Origin: Chitinophaga eiseniae
GTDB taxonomy: Bacteria > Bacteroidota > Bacteroidia > Chitinophagales > Chitinophagaceae
Length of the DNA: 64,000 bases
Reading direction: 5' to 3'
NCBI RefSeq assembly: GCF_900167135.1
Contig: NZ_FUWZ01000004.1
Location: forward strand, 62,001-126,000
Part shown: positions 25,381-35,226 of the stretch, one piece after another
Position numbering within the stretch: position 1 is the stretch's first letter
Layout of the letters: every line of letters starts with the position of its first letter
Program-made: the position numbers and the translations under genes
Notes under the pieces: generated by a model
The model's input: only the letters and a program-made list of their open reading frames with translations
Told to the model about the DNA's origin: nothing
Database searches by the model: none

Positions 25381-26277
25381 ATGCGAAAACCGATCGTAGA
25401 CATTGATCAACTGACAGCCGCGGTGATCAGTCATTATGGGAAGATTGACCATATGGAGCCGGTGCAGGACGGCATGGAATCTTTTGCCTTCCGGCTGGTC
25501 ATCTCCGGGAAAAAATATGTGCTCCGCGTGAATCATCGGGTGGAAGGTTTTGAAAAAGACGATTTCGTCAACCGGCACCTGGCTGGTCCGGGGTTGCCGG
25601 TACCGGAGATAGAAGCCATTGGTTTGTTGGAGAGTGGCATCGCCTGGTGCTTGTCAGCCCTGGCGCCGGGCGTAACATTACAGGACCTGCCCGCAGCTTA
25701 TCTGCCGGCGGTGACGGCGCCATTGGCCGCTGTCATGCAGGCGATGGCGGCGGCTCCGCTGGACAAAGTGACCGGCTTCGGTCCTTTTAACTCCCGGGGC
25801 GAAGGGCAGTATGCCAGTTGGAAGGCTTATTTGGAAAGCATTTGCGGGGACACGACCTACGACTGGCCCACCGCCGGCAAACGAGTGCCGATGAAACGCA
25901 TCCGGCCTTTGCAGGAGCTGCTATTGCTGGCTATACGGGACATCCCTGAAGTACGGCAGCTGGTGCATGGTGATTTTGGTTCGAACAATGTGCTGACAGA
26001 CGGGCACGTGATCACCGGCGTGATTGACTGGTCGGAAGCTATGGCGGGCGACAGCCTGTATGATATGGCCAATATTTTTTTCTGGCGCACCTGGTTGAAT
26101 TGTATGGAACAGCAGGCGCGTTATTTCGAAGCACAGGGAATTGATAAAACGCGGCTGGCCGCTTACCAGTTGCGCATCGGTCTGGAAGAAGTATATCAGA
26201 CGGCCGTCACCGGCGACATGGACGATATGGACTGGGCGCTGGTACGATGTGAACACCTGGCAGGTATCGCCCGCTGA
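25381..26277 (+). CDS. Aminoglycoside phosphotransferase (APH)-family kinase
   Basis: A 298-residue protein of the APH/choline-kinase fold. The catalytic loop is V-H-G-D-F-G-S-N-N-V-L (195-205) with D198 and N203, and the metal-binding motif is G-V-I-D-W (213-217) with D216. The N-lobe has Y-V-L-R-V for the ATP-binding strand. It resembles the hygromycin-B/homoserine-kinase-like branch, so it phosphorylates a small molecule that may or may not be an antibiotic. The ATG at 25381 was preferred over a GTG at 25363. The sigma factor gene follows after 58 bp on the same strand. Confidence 0.8.
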   Translation: MRKPIVDIDQLTAAVISHYGKIDHMEPVQDGMESFAFRLVISGKKYVLRVNHRVEGFEKDDFVNRHLAGPGLPVPEIEAIGLLESGIAWCLSALAPGVTLQDLPAAYLPAVTAPLAAVMQAMAAAPLDKVTGFGPFNSRGEGQYASWKAYLESICGDTTYDWPTAGKRVPMKRIRPLQELLLLAIRDIPEVRQLVHGDFGSNNVLTDGHVITGVIDWSEAMAGDSLYDMANIFFWRTWLNCMEQQARYFEAQGIDKTRLAAYQLRIGLEEVYQTAVTGDMDDMDWALVRCEHLAGIAR

Positions 26278-26309
26278 ATTGGGCGGCAAAAAAAATTCGT
26301 GTAATATTG
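26278..26309 (+). promoter_or_regulatory. Possible promoter of the ECF sigma gene
   Basis: ATTG (26278-26281), 20 bp, then TAATATTG (26302-26309): each box is one base off the Bacteroidota consensus TTTG-N20-TAnnTTTG. It lies directly after the stop codon of the phosphotransferase and 26 bp before the sigma gene start. Confidence 0.4.
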
Positions 26310-26335
26310 TAACTTCATCGGTTTTCCTATTTGAC

Positions 26336-26920
26336 ATGCAAGACAAAGAACTTTGGTCCTGGTACAAATCCGGAGAAATCAGTGGCCTGGAAGGGTTGTA
26401 TAATGCCTATTATATACCGCTTACCAACTATGGATTTAAATTCACGGAGGACAAATCATTTATTGAAGAGAGCATACAGGACCTCTTTCTGAAATTGTGG
26501 CGCAACAGGGATTCCATTGCCACTCCGCAGGTGGTGAAACAATACCTGCTTTTATCCTTCCGGCGCATCTTGCTGCGCAAATTGGAATACAGCCCATCCC
26601 GGCTGGAGGAAGCGTTTTCCGGAGAACATATTCCTTTTTATTTGGAACTGTCTTATGAGCATCCCCTGATCAGAGCAGAGCGTGCAGCGGAGTTGAAGAA
26701 AAAGGTTGATGCCTTAATGGATACGCTGACCCACCGCCAGCGGGAGGCTATCTTCCTCAAATACTACGAAGATCTGTCATATGAAGAGATTGCAGAGATC
26801 CTGCAAATCAACACAGGCGGCACCTACAAACTGGTTTACCGCGCATTGGAGCGCCTGAGAGAACAATTCGGCGACTTCTCCCTTCTGGTACTGTTATACC
26901 TGCTGCAACGCCGCTACTAA
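26336..26920 (+). CDS. ECF RNA polymerase sigma factor
   Basis: A 194-residue sigma-70 family protein without region 1. Region 2 shows L-Y-N-A-Y-Y-I-P-L-T-N-Y-G and E-E-S-I-Q-D-L-F-L-K-L-W-R-N, and region 4 shows L-T-H-R-Q-R-E-A-I-F-L-K-Y-Y-E-D-L-S with the helix-turn-helix S-Y-E-E-I-A-E-I-L-Q-I. In Bacteroidota this type, paired with FecR and SusC/SusD genes as here, directs transcription of a nutrient-uptake locus after a signal from the outer membrane. The ATG at 26336 was chosen because earlier codons overlap the phosphotransferase gene in another frame. Confidence 0.9.
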   Translation: MQDKELWSWYKSGEISGLEGLYNAYYIPLTNYGFKFTEDKSFIEESIQDLFLKLWRNRDSIATPQVVKQYLLLSFRRILLRKLEYSPSRLEEAFSGEHIPFYLELSYEHPLIRAERAAELKKKVDALMDTLTHRQREAIFLKYYEDLSYEEIAEILQINTGGTYKLVYRALERLREQFGDFSLLVLLYLLQRRY

Positions 26921-26986
26921 AAATTTTTTCAAATTTTTTTTTTGAAAATGGGATAATCCGGATGTCCTGTTGTGTCTTATGAGGTA

Positions 26987-27973
26987 ATGAACAAAGACTA
27001 TCGTGATTATCGGATGGAGGATTTCCTGGCGGACGAGTATTTTATCCGCTGGGTGAAGTTCCCCGACGCGGCAGCTAACGCTTTCTGGCAGCAGCTCTCC
27101 GCCGACGTGCCGGAGAAAGCCCCGCTGATACGGGAAGCCCGGGAGGTGGTGTATGCCCTGTCTACACCAGTGCTGGTAAAAAATGACCCTGCCCGCGAAA
27201 AGATATGGCAGGCGGTGCTGGACAATATTCAACAGACACCGGTGCGCCCCCTGCGGCGTTATCGCCGGCTATGGCTGGCAGCGGCCTCCGTGCTTTTACT
27301 GCTGGCGCTGGGCGCCACCTGGTATTTTACTTCCTCCATTACTGTCAGTACCGGTTATGGAGAAACCCGGGAGGTGATTTTGCCCGATCATTCTACCGTG
27401 ATGCTAAACGCCCATTCCACGGCTACCTACGCCCGCAGCTGGCCCGTCACCGGCAAGAGGGAAGTAATGCTGGATGGAGAAGCCTTCTTCGATGTAAAAC
27501 ATACCGGCGATACTTTCCGTGTGCAAGCCGGGCCTGCACGTGTTACAGTGCTGGGCACCGCCTTCAATGTAAGACACCGGCAGGATATGATCGCCGTGGT
27601 GCTGCAACGGGGACTTGTACGCATCGACATGCCGGATGGTGAAGCAGTGCCCGCTTTCCTGCAGCCGGGGGAAGGATGGTCTTATTCCCATCAGCAGCCG
27701 CCGGTAGTCATGCAGGCTGTCGATACTTCCGCCGCCACCGCCTGGACGCGGCATGAACTCCTGCTGAATGCCACCAAGGTGAAGGAAGTCATCCACCTGC
27801 TCAAGGATAATTACGGCTATACGGTAATATTGGAAGACAGCACTATCGGCGAACGCGAAATTAAAGGAAGGATACCTATGCAAAGGGAGAAAGATCTCCT
27901 GTTCGTATTGTCCAGGATTCTGGATGTAGACATTCAACAGAAAAACGATACGCTTTTATTCACTACGAAGTAG
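26987..27973 (+). CDS. FecR-type anti-sigma factor
   Basis: A 328-residue inner-membrane protein. The N-terminal 85 residues are a cytosolic anti-sigma part, then one membrane helix (W-L-A-A-A-S-V-L-L-L-L-A-L-G-A near 95-110), then the periplasmic FecR domain with G-E-T-R-E-V-I-L-P-D-H-S-T-V-M-L-N, G-E-A-F-F-D-V and V-L-G-T-A-F-N-V-R. A C-terminal STN-like domain follows (F-V-L-S-R-I-L-D-V-D-I). It holds the sigma factor until TonB-dependent signalling from the SusC protein releases it. A GTG at 26972 is also in frame, but the ATG at 26987 has a GAGG-like sequence just upstream. Confidence 0.9.
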   Translation: MNKDYRDYRMEDFLADEYFIRWVKFPDAAANAFWQQLSADVPEKAPLIREAREVVYALSTPVLVKNDPAREKIWQAVLDNIQQTPVRPLRRYRRLWLAAASVLLLLALGATWYFTSSITVSTGYGETREVILPDHSTVMLNAHSTATYARSWPVTGKREVMLDGEAFFDVKHTGDTFRVQAGPARVTVLGTAFNVRHRQDMIAVVLQRGLVRIDMPDGEAVPAFLQPGEGWSYSHQQPPVVMQAVDTSAATAWTRHELLLNATKVKEVIHLLKDNYGYTVILEDSTIGEREIKGRIPMQREKDLLFVLSRILDVDIQQKNDTLLFTTK

Positions 27974-28012
27974 TGATCGATTATTTATCAACCAAAAACC
28001 AACCAAACATCA

Positions 28013-31000
28013 ATGATGACGAGAGCACAGTTGCGCAAAACTGCGGCGATGGTATGTTCATTCCTGTTCAGTATGCAGCTTGCGCATGCACAGATGAAAA
28101 CGATGCCGGTCAGTGCAGCGCTGAAGGAAATTACCCGCCTCTATGGTACCAGCTTTGTGTATGAGAACAACCTGTTGGACAAAGTGACCACCACGGTGGA
28201 TACGGGCGCTTTCCGTGGTAAAACGGTGGAAGCCGTGCTGAAAGAGGTGTTATACCAACGGGGATACCTCTTTCTGTATGTTAACGACAACACCTATACG
28301 ATTATCAGGGATGTACGCCGGAAAGCTGCACCGGTCCCTGTTGCAGGTCCCGTTGCTGATGCAGACAATGACGGCGCAGCCGCAGACCCGTTGCTGGTCC
28401 GCGGCCGGGTGACAAATGAAAACGGTAACCCTTTGCCCGGCGTAACCATCAAACCCGCTTCGGGCCGGGCCGGCGCTTTTACCGACGCTAACGGTTCCTA
28501 TATCGTTCGTTTGTCAAAGCCGGGTGAAATGGTGGTTTTCACCTTTATCGGTTACCGTATGCAGGCCGCCGCCGGTAAACCACGCCTCAATGTGGTATTA
28601 CAATCAGACAACATCCAGCTGAAACAGGTGGAAGTATCTACCGGCTACCAGACCATTGCCAAAGAAAGAGCTACCGGCTCTTTCTCCCAGATACAGGAGA
28701 AAGATATGGAACGCAAGATCACCACCAACGTGGTCGACAAAATGGAAGGCATGGTGAGCGGTTTGCTGGTGACCAACAATCCGCCGGGTACCGATGGCCG
28801 CCCGTCTAAAAACCCGGTGTTCTCCATCCGCGGGCGGAATACCTTCAAAGCGCAGCAGGACCCGCTGATCGTGATCGACGGTTTCCCGTATGAAGGGGAG
28901 CTGTCTATGATCAACCCGGAAGACATCGCACGGATCACTTTCCTGAAAGACGCTGCCGCGGCCTCTATCTGGGGCGTGCGTGCGGCCAACGGCGTGGTGG
29001 TGATTGAAACGCAAAAGGGAAAACAACAACGCCGGCAGATCACTTTCTCCACCAACTTCACAGTGGGAGGTCGGCCCGACCTGGGTTACCGCCCGGTGGC
29101 CAGTTCAGCCGATTACCTCGACTTTGAAAGTGAAGCAGTGCGTAAAAACCTCATTCCCGATCCGAACGGTCGCACGCTGCCCGCTGTGAGCGCCGGCGCT
29201 GATATTTTCTACCGCTACAAACGCGGGGAAATCACTGAAGCGCAACGCGACGCGCTGGTAGCGCAACTGGCAGGCTACGACTATAAATCACAGTACCAGC
29301 AGTACCTGCTGCAACGCCAGCAAATACAACAGTACAACCTCTCTATGAGCGGCGGCAGTGATTTTGCGCAATACTTTGTTTCCGGCTCCATCAGCGATGA
29401 ACTGCCGGTCGCCAAAGGGAACCGCAATACCAGGGTGACCATCAACTCCACCAACAGCTTCCGGCTGCATAAAAATCTGGATGCTAACCTGGGTATCATG
29501 GCCGTCATGAATACCGCCAAAAACAACGGTCCGGGCCTGTCTCCGCTGGAACCGGGCATCAATACGCTGCTGCCCTATGACCGGATCGTAGATGATAACG
29601 GCAAAGCCATCCAGTATGCCCGCGCTTTCAACGGCCGTGCGCTCGATTCCCTGCAACGCCTCGGTTACCTGCCGTGGAGATACGATTACCTGGCTGAACT
29701 GGCGAATGCAGACAACACCAGCCGCAATAACCTTTACCGGATCAACGCGGGTTTTAACTACCGTATTATCCCCGGACTGTCGGCCACGCTGAGCGGCCTC
29801 TATGAGCGCTCTTTCCAGCGCACCCGCAACTATTACAGTCCCGATACCTACATCGCCAGAAATACCGTTAATAACGCTACATCCACCGTGGCCGGCAATC
29901 CCGCCTCCCTGGTGTACGGGCTGCCCAGGGGCGGTATCCTGAACATCGCCAATGCAGAAATGGAGCATTACGATGTACGCGGTCAACTGAACCTGAACCG
30001 CCAGTTCGGAAAACGGCACAGGATAGATGCCGTGGCCGGCAGCGAAATACGGCAGGTATGGACCTCCAGCGCTTCCAGCCGCCTGTATGGCTACGATGAT
30101 CAGACGCTGGCCTCTATGCCGGTGAACTATGATACTTATTATAAGACAGCCGTTTCCGGTAATCAGATCAAGCCGTCTATTCCTAATAGCCTGGGCGATA
30201 TGAGGGACAGGTTCATGTCCTGGTACACCAACGCCAACTACACTTACAACAACCGCTATGTGTTCTCCGGCAGCGCCAGGCTGGACGATTCCAACCTTTT
30301 TGGCGCCAATGATAAATACCGCGCCACCCCACTATGGTCATTGGGAGGTATGTGGAAACTGGGAGAAGAGGATTTTATGCAGCTGGCTTTCCTTAACCGC
30401 CTCAATCTGCGTGTTACCTATGGCGTGAATGGCAACGTGGATAAAACGACCAGCCCGTTCCTGATTGCCGCAGTATCATCCTATCCGGGATATTATAACG
30501 GTCAGCCTTACGCCACGATCAGTAATCCGGCCAACCCACTGTTGCGCTGGGAGAAAACCAAAACCTTCAACGTGGGCGCTGACCTCTCTTTCTGGAATAG
30601 CCGCCTGGACGTAACGCTGGACGTATACCGCAAATACTGTTACGACCTGCTGGGCCCTGCGGAGTTTAATGCCACCTATGGTTTTACCACGCTGACCGTC
30701 AACACGGCGGAACTGCGTAACAACGGGGTGGATCTTAATGTCACCGCGGCAGTGATACAACGGAAAAATTTTTCGTGGAAAGCAAACATGAATTTCGGTT
30801 ACAACGAAAACAAAGTGGTGTCTTCCAACCTGCAGCGGGAGAACGTGACGTACTACAGTAACAGCGGCACCGGCTCCAACCCGGTGAAAGGCAAACCAAT
30901 TGAAGGCATCTACAGCTACCGTTATGGCGGCCTTGACAGCATCGGCAGACCCATCGTATTGTCCGGCGACGGCAAACGGAACCTGGCGAACGCAGATATT

Positions 31001-31534
31001 TCCGCCGATCTGTCTACGCTCACTTACAGCGGTACCACCGTGCCGCGGTTCTTTGGCGGGTTGACGAACATCGTCCGTTACAAGCAGCTGGAACTTTCAT
31101 TCCTCATCACCTATAAGATGGGGTATGTATTCCGTCGCCCTACCGTGGATTACTTCAGCTATTTCACGCAGAAGTCTATCCACAGCGACGTGGCAGAACG
31201 CTGGCGGAAGCCGGGCGATGAAGCACGTACAGACGTGCCCGTAGTACCTGCTACCGGTGTCAACTATACGAACACCTGGTATCCGAAATCAGACAGGCTG
31301 ATAGAAAGCGGTGCGCATATCCGCTTAAGGGAAGTAGCATTGACGTATGACCTGCCGTCGCAGGTGCTGCGCCCGTTGCATATGCAGCGACTATCGCTCA
31401 TGGCTTATGGCCGCAACCTGGCGCTGTGGACCAAAAACAAGGCGGGCATTGATCCGGACTATATTCCCGGCGCCTACTATTCCCTGCTGCCGCCGGCACG
31501 GTCTTTTGCCATTGGCCTGAAAACAACTTTTTAA
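28013..31534 (+). CDS. SusC/RagA TonB-dependent outer-membrane transporter with signalling domain
   Basis: A 1173-residue outer-membrane protein. A signal peptide (to about residue 25, ending A-H-A-Q) is followed by an STN domain (27-100; M-P-V-S-A-A-L-K-E-I), which contacts FecR. Next are a CarboxypepD_reg-like domain (about 128-200; G-R-V-T-N-E-N-G-N-P-L-P-G-V), the TonB plug (I-S-I/R-G-R-N-T-F-type segment and V-V-V-I-E-T-Q-K-G-K) and a long beta barrel ending in aromatic F at the C-terminus. It imports a bulky nutrient captured by the SusD lipoprotein. Genes run sigma, FecR, SusC, SusD with short gaps (39 and 18 bp). No glycoside hydrolase or protease lies next to it, so the substrate is unknown. 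Confidence 0.9.
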   Translation: MMTRAQLRKTAAMVCSFLFSMQLAHAQMKTMPVSAALKEITRLYGTSFVYENNLLDKVTTTVDTGAFRGKTVEAVLKEVLYQRGYLFLYVNDNTYTIIRDVRRKAAPVPVAGPVADADNDGAAADPLLVRGRVTNENGNPLPGVTIKPASGRAGAFTDANGSYIVRLSKPGEMVVFTFIGYRMQAAAGKPRLNVVLQSDNIQLKQVEVSTGYQTIAKERATGSFSQIQEKDMERKITTNVVDKMEGMVSGLLVTNNPPGTDGRPSKNPVFSIRGRNTFKAQQDPLIVIDGFPYEGELSMINPEDIARITFLKDAAAASIWGVRAANGVVVIETQKGKQQRRQITFSTNFTVGGRPDLGYRPVASSADYLDFESEAVRKNLIPDPNGRTLPAVSAGADIFYRYKRGEITEAQRDALVAQLAGYDYKSQYQQYLLQRQQIQQYNLSMSGGSDFAQYFVSGSISDELPVAKGNRNTRVTINSTNSFRLHKNLDANLGIMAVMNTAKNNGPGLSPLEPGINTLLPYDRIVDDNGKAIQYARAFNGRALDSLQRLGYLPWRYDYLAELANADNTSRNNLYRINAGFNYRIIPGLSATLSGLYERSFQRTRNYYSPDTYIARNTVNNATSTVAGNPASLVYGLPRGGILNIANAEMEHYDVRGQLNLNRQFGKRHRIDAVAGSEIRQVWTSSASSRLYGYDDQTLASMPVNYDTYYKTAVSGNQIKPSIPNSLGDMRDRFMSWYTNANYTYNNRYVFSGSARLDDSNLFGANDKYRATPLWSLGGMWKLGEEDFMQLAFLNRLNLRVTYGVNGNVDKTTSPFLIAAVSSYPGYYNGQPYATISNPANPLLRWEKTKTFNVGADLSFWNSRLDVTLDVYRKYCYDLLGPAEFNATYGFTTLTVNTAELRNNGVDLNVTAAVIQRKNFSWKANMNFGYNENKVVSSNLQRENVTYYSNSGTGSNPVKGKPIEGIYSYRYGGLDSIGRPIVLSGDGKRNLANADISADLSTLTYSGTTVPRFFGGLTNIVRYKQLELSFLITYKMGYVFRRPTVDYFSYFTQKSIHSDVAERWRKPGDEARTDVPVVPATGVNYTNTWYPKSDRLIESGAHIRLREVALTYDLPSQVLRPLHMQRLSLMAYGRNLALWTKNKAGIDPDYIPGAYYSLLPPARSFAIGLKTTF

Positions 31535-31552
31535 TCTTAAAAATGTAGCCTG

Positions 31553-32914
31553 ATGTTTCGCACTTTGATATATGCCGCCGCTTTGATGACCCTCGCCGGT
31601 TGTGGCAGGGACTATCTCGATATAAAACCCAAGGGAAAGGTAATCCCTTCTACGTATAAGGATTACCGTTTGCTGATGAATAACTCCAACGACCTGGTGA
31701 GTTCCTACGGAGCAGATGAAATGGCGTCTGACAACGTGGAATATTACGAACAGCAGGGGCTGGACTACCTGGGCACCGCTACCTTCCGGATACATACCTG
31801 GCAGGACGATGTCTGGATGTCTACCGACAACGATGCTCAATGGAGTAACCTGTATAAACAGGTGTACCTGGCTAATGTGGTGGTGGAAGGAATGAAGACG
31901 GTGACCGACGGTGCTGAAAAAGAACGCAACCAGCTGGTGGGAGAGGCGCTGGTACACAGGGCTTTCGCTTATCTGTCGCTTGTGAACCTGTACGCTGTAC
32001 AGTATGATGCCTCCTCCGCCGCGTCTGACAAAGGCGTACCGCTGTTGCTGGCACCCACTACCGATGCCAAATTGAACCGAGCCTCTGTAAAAGCGGTCTA
32101 CGACCAGTTGCTGGCTGATCTCAGTCAGGCAGCATCTCTGCTGGGCATCACCAGCACCAGTGCCTATGAGCCTACGCTGGCTGCCGCCTACGCGCTGCAA
32201 GCCCGTGCTTATCTGCTCAGAGGGGAGTACTCCGAAGCGCTGAAAGCAGCAACCAAAACGCTGGAGATCAAAAACAAGCTGACCGACTATAACACGGCGG
32301 TGGCGGACCCCCGCAACACCTTCCCGGAGAACAGGAGCAATCCTGAAACGATCCTGATGAAGACGGTTTCCAACAGCTACGCCTGGTTCTCCCTGAGCAA
32401 GGATTTACAGGCGGAGTTCAAAGATTCGCTGATCGATCTGCGGTATAAAATACTGTTTACCACGACCACCGATCCATTTAAGGGACACCTCTACTACTAT
32501 GGTGAGTTCCTGTCGTTCGACGCAAGGCTGGTAGGACCAACGGTACCGGAGATGTACCTGGTCCGCGCAGAATGTAACGCCCGCCTCAATAACGTGGCGG
32601 CTGCCATACAGGACCTGGACCTCCTGCGAAAAATGCGTATAGCGACAGCTGCCTACGTGCCATCTGCGGCCGCCACGTCGGAAGAAGCGCTGCGGCTGGT
32701 GCTGTCCGAACGCCGGCGGGAGCTGTGTTTCAAAGGCCACCGATTGTTTGATATGAAACGATTGAATAAAGACCCGCGTTTTGCAAAAACAGTCACGCAT
32801 ACTTATAATGGTCAGACCTACACGTTGAAGCCTAACGACTACCACTATGTGTTTCCTGTTGCGCCGAAGCTGATACAACTGAACCCGGAGCTGGAGCCTA
32901 ATGAAAGAAAATAG
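31553..32914 (+). CDS. SusD/RagB nutrient-binding outer-membrane lipoprotein
   Basis: A 453-residue lipoprotein with a lipobox T-L-A-G-C (lipidated C17) directly followed by G-R-D-Y-L-D-I-K-P-K-G, the standard SusD opening. The TPR-like core is visible around Y-K-Q-V-Y-L-A-N-V-V and L-V-G-E-A-L-V-H-R-A-F-A-Y-L-S-L-V-N-L-Y. The C-terminal S-E-R-R-R-E-L-C-F-K-G-H-R-L-F-D-M-K-R is the family's strongest hallmark. It sits on the cell surface and lids the SusC pore. Start 18 bp after susC-like stop. Confidence 0.92.
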   Translation: MFRTLIYAAALMTLAGCGRDYLDIKPKGKVIPSTYKDYRLLMNNSNDLVSSYGADEMASDNVEYYEQQGLDYLGTATFRIHTWQDDVWMSTDNDAQWSNLYKQVYLANVVVEGMKTVTDGAEKERNQLVGEALVHRAFAYLSLVNLYAVQYDASSAASDKGVPLLLAPTTDAKLNRASVKAVYDQLLADLSQAASLLGITSTSAYEPTLAAAYALQARAYLLRGEYSEALKAATKTLEIKNKLTDYNTAVADPRNTFPENRSNPETILMKTVSNSYAWFSLSKDLQAEFKDSLIDLRYKILFTTTTDPFKGHLYYYGEFLSFDARLVGPTVPEMYLVRAECNARLNNVAAAIQDLDLLRKMRIATAAYVPSAAATSEEALRLVLSERRRELCFKGHRLFDMKRLNKDPRFAKTVTHTYNGQTYTLKPNDYHYVFPVAPKLIQLNPELEPNERK

Positions 32915-33106
32915 CTAACCACGAAGAAAACGGCGGACCTCCTGACAGGGGCCGCCGTCCTGTCTGAAAGCTGTCCCGCTGCGGAACATACACGCCACCG
33001 GGACCGTCTTTTGAACCGCTGGTAAAAAAACGGCGGCGCCAGGGATGGTGATATACGGGAAGACATTTAATTTGTAAATGTAAAAACCAAACCAACACAT
33101 TAACGT

Positions 33107-34342
33107 ATGATGAAAAAATTATTATTAATGCTGGTCAGCTGCCTGCCGTTGGCAGTACTGGCACAGGAAAAGGGTATTCACTTTGAGCATGAGCTCAGCT
33201 GGAAGGATATCCGGGCCAAGGCGAAAAAAGAAGGCAAGTTTATTTTTATGGATTGTTACACCACCTGGTGCGGCCCCTGTAAAATGATGAGCCGCGATAT
33301 TTTCCCGCAGCAGATGGTCGGCGACTTCTTCAATGACAAATTTATTTCGGTAAAAGTGCAGATGGACAAAACCGCCAAGGACGATGATGCCGTGAAAAGC
33401 TGGTATAACGATGCCGACGCCATTGCCAAAGAATATAACGTGATGGCCTATCCGACGTTTTTGTATTTCGCTCCCGACGGGAGACTGGTGCACCTGGTGG
33501 TAGGCAGCGACAGCGCCGCCGCTTTTATTGCGGCTTCCGCGAAGGCACTGAAGCCGGAAACCCAGTACTACACCCGTATGGAAGTGATGGCCAAAAATGC
33601 GGGCAATCAACCGGATACGCTGAAACGACTGGCAGAAGAAGCCATGGAGATGTATGACGGCCGCTACTCCGCCCTGTTTGCCAGCCGTTATCTCCGCGCA
33701 GTACCAAGTGTATATACAACGGAAACGCTGCAGTTCCTGGATAAGTTTACCCATAGCAGCAGGGACACCGGTTTTGTTATCTTCCGGAAAAATCCGGCTA
33801 AAGTCAATCAGGTAATGGGGGCCAAGTATGCAGAAAAGAAAGTGGAACAGATCATCTTCGGAGAAGAAATCTATGCCAACCTGAAAGAAGGTATCACGCC
33901 CGATTTTAAGGTGATAGAAACGAAGCTGCAAAAGAAATATCCCGATCTCTCCCGTAAGCTGATAGATAAGTTCAGACTACAGTTCTACCAGGGCAAAGAC
34001 TATGATCAGTTTGAAAAGGCGGTGAAAGGATACATCAGACAATATGATAAACAACTGGACCCTTCCGATCTGAGCAGCTTTGCCCGTACGGTAGCCCGTA
34101 AGGCTAAAGATACCGCTATGTTACGCACTGCACTTGCATGGAGCGAGCGCGCCGTAAAAGAGAACCCGGGCCCGGACGCTGTGAGCGTGCAAGCGATGCT
34201 GGTATACCGGTTAGGCGATACGGCAACGGCTATCCGCTTGCAGGAAGGCGTTATTAGTGAGCTTGCCGCAAAGGAGAAAAAATTTCAGAAGGAATATCAG
34301 GAGAAAGTGCTTGATAAGATGAAAAAAGGAGAAAGCCTCTGA
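33107..34342 (+). CDS. Exported thioredoxin-fold protein
   Basis: A 411-residue periplasmic protein. The signal peptide (1-19) is cut before Q20. A thioredoxin domain follows (about 30-150) with the active site W-C55-G-P-C58-K and the later cis-Pro segment V-M-A-Y-P-T-F-L-Y-F. The C-terminal 260 residues are helical with no clear motif, a layout common in Bacteroidota proteins beside SusC/SusD loci. It may be a disulfide reductase or isomerase for exported proteins. It lies 192 bp after the SusD gene on the same strand, so co-transcription is possible but not certain. Confidence 0.8.
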   Translation: MMKKLLLMLVSCLPLAVLAQEKGIHFEHELSWKDIRAKAKKEGKFIFMDCYTTWCGPCKMMSRDIFPQQMVGDFFNDKFISVKVQMDKTAKDDDAVKSWYNDADAIAKEYNVMAYPTFLYFAPDGRLVHLVVGSDSAAAFIAASAKALKPETQYYTRMEVMAKNAGNQPDTLKRLAEEAMEMYDGRYSALFASRYLRAVPSVYTTETLQFLDKFTHSSRDTGFVIFRKNPAKVNQVMGAKYAEKKVEQIIFGEEIYANLKEGITPDFKVIETKLQKKYPDLSRKLIDKFRLQFYQGKDYDQFEKAVKGYIRQYDKQLDPSDLSSFARTVARKAKDTAMLRTALAWSERAVKENPGPDAVSVQAMLVYRLGDTATAIRLQEGVISELAAKEKKFQKEYQEKVLDKMKKGESL

Positions 34343-34425
34343 TAAAGTGAGCGTGGAACATTGTCTTGCCGGTATTTCATTTTAATAGGTTATCATTACG
34401 TTGTAAGTAACTAATTTATTAACGA

Positions 34426-35151
34426 ATGAAACATTGTTTTTTCACGGTAGCCCTGATCACATTGCTAAGTTGTAACCAGCATCCGGCAACTACATCTTCA
34501 CTGCCGGCAGACACCACAGATAGTATGACCAAAGATTCGATACGACTGGCAGCCGGTGAATACCGGCTGCTTCCTTCGTTAATCAGCCACTTGACAGAAA
34601 AAGAAACAGGGATCAATGATCCCGTCCGGAATGTACAGGAGCAGGACGATTTTTGTAGCCAGGCTCCGCTGATGGACGGTGGTTCGTGGCAGCAGGCAGA
34701 TAAAGCCTACAGGGAATACGTCCGTCAGCACGCAGACCACCAATACATCAACGTGTTCCGGCAATATGGCGCCTATATCATTTTGGTGAAGCTGCACCTG
34801 CTGGCGGCATCTACGCCGGAAGCACCGGAGAATATCGCCTTTTATGCAGACGAACTGATAACATCCAATAGTATCAATGCAGCCCTGATCTCTTCTGCCC
34901 TTCGCCAGTTAGAAGCACATGGTTTTTCAGCAACAAAAATCCGGGAACTGGCTGTTAGCGCCGAAAAACAATTGCAGAACAACAGCGGCTACGCCGCTTT
35001 GAAAAAGAGCCTGCAGCAGTCCGTAAACCAGGCTATATCTGCGACCAGAGATCCTAAATACGCAGCTGACGACGAAAATATGATCAGGGTGTACCGGCTT
35101 ACACAAGAAGGCGAAGCAACCATCCATGCTTTAGCGGCAGCCAGACAGTAG
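34426..35151 (+). CDS. Lipoprotein of unknown function
   Basis: A 241-residue protein with a short signal peptide and lipobox L-L-S-C (C16). The mature part is helical and Gln/Ala-rich, with no motif I recognise. It probably sits in the periplasm or on the outer membrane. It follows the thioredoxin-like gene by 83 bp and precedes pepD by 75 bp on the same strand. Confidence 0.65.
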   Translation: MKHCFFTVALITLLSCNQHPATTSSLPADTTDSMTKDSIRLAAGEYRLLPSLISHLTEKETGINDPVRNVQEQDDFCSQAPLMDGGSWQQADKAYREYVRQHADHQYINVFRQYGAYIILVKLHLLAASTPEAPENIAFYADELITSNSINAALISSALRQLEAHGFSATKIRELAVSAEKQLQNNSGYAALKKSLQQSVNQAISATRDPKYAADDENMIRVYRLTQEGEATIHALAAARQ

Positions 35152-35226
35152 CGGCCAAAGCGGGTTTTGCCCGTTTCGCCGGATTTACCTACATTGCCGG
35201 GCTAATAACGTTATTTAACATACGAC

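Noticed and set aside
32929..33040. CGGCGG/CCGCCG hairpins after the SusD gene
   Set aside because: Arms are short, loops long and no T-run follows; not called as a terminator.
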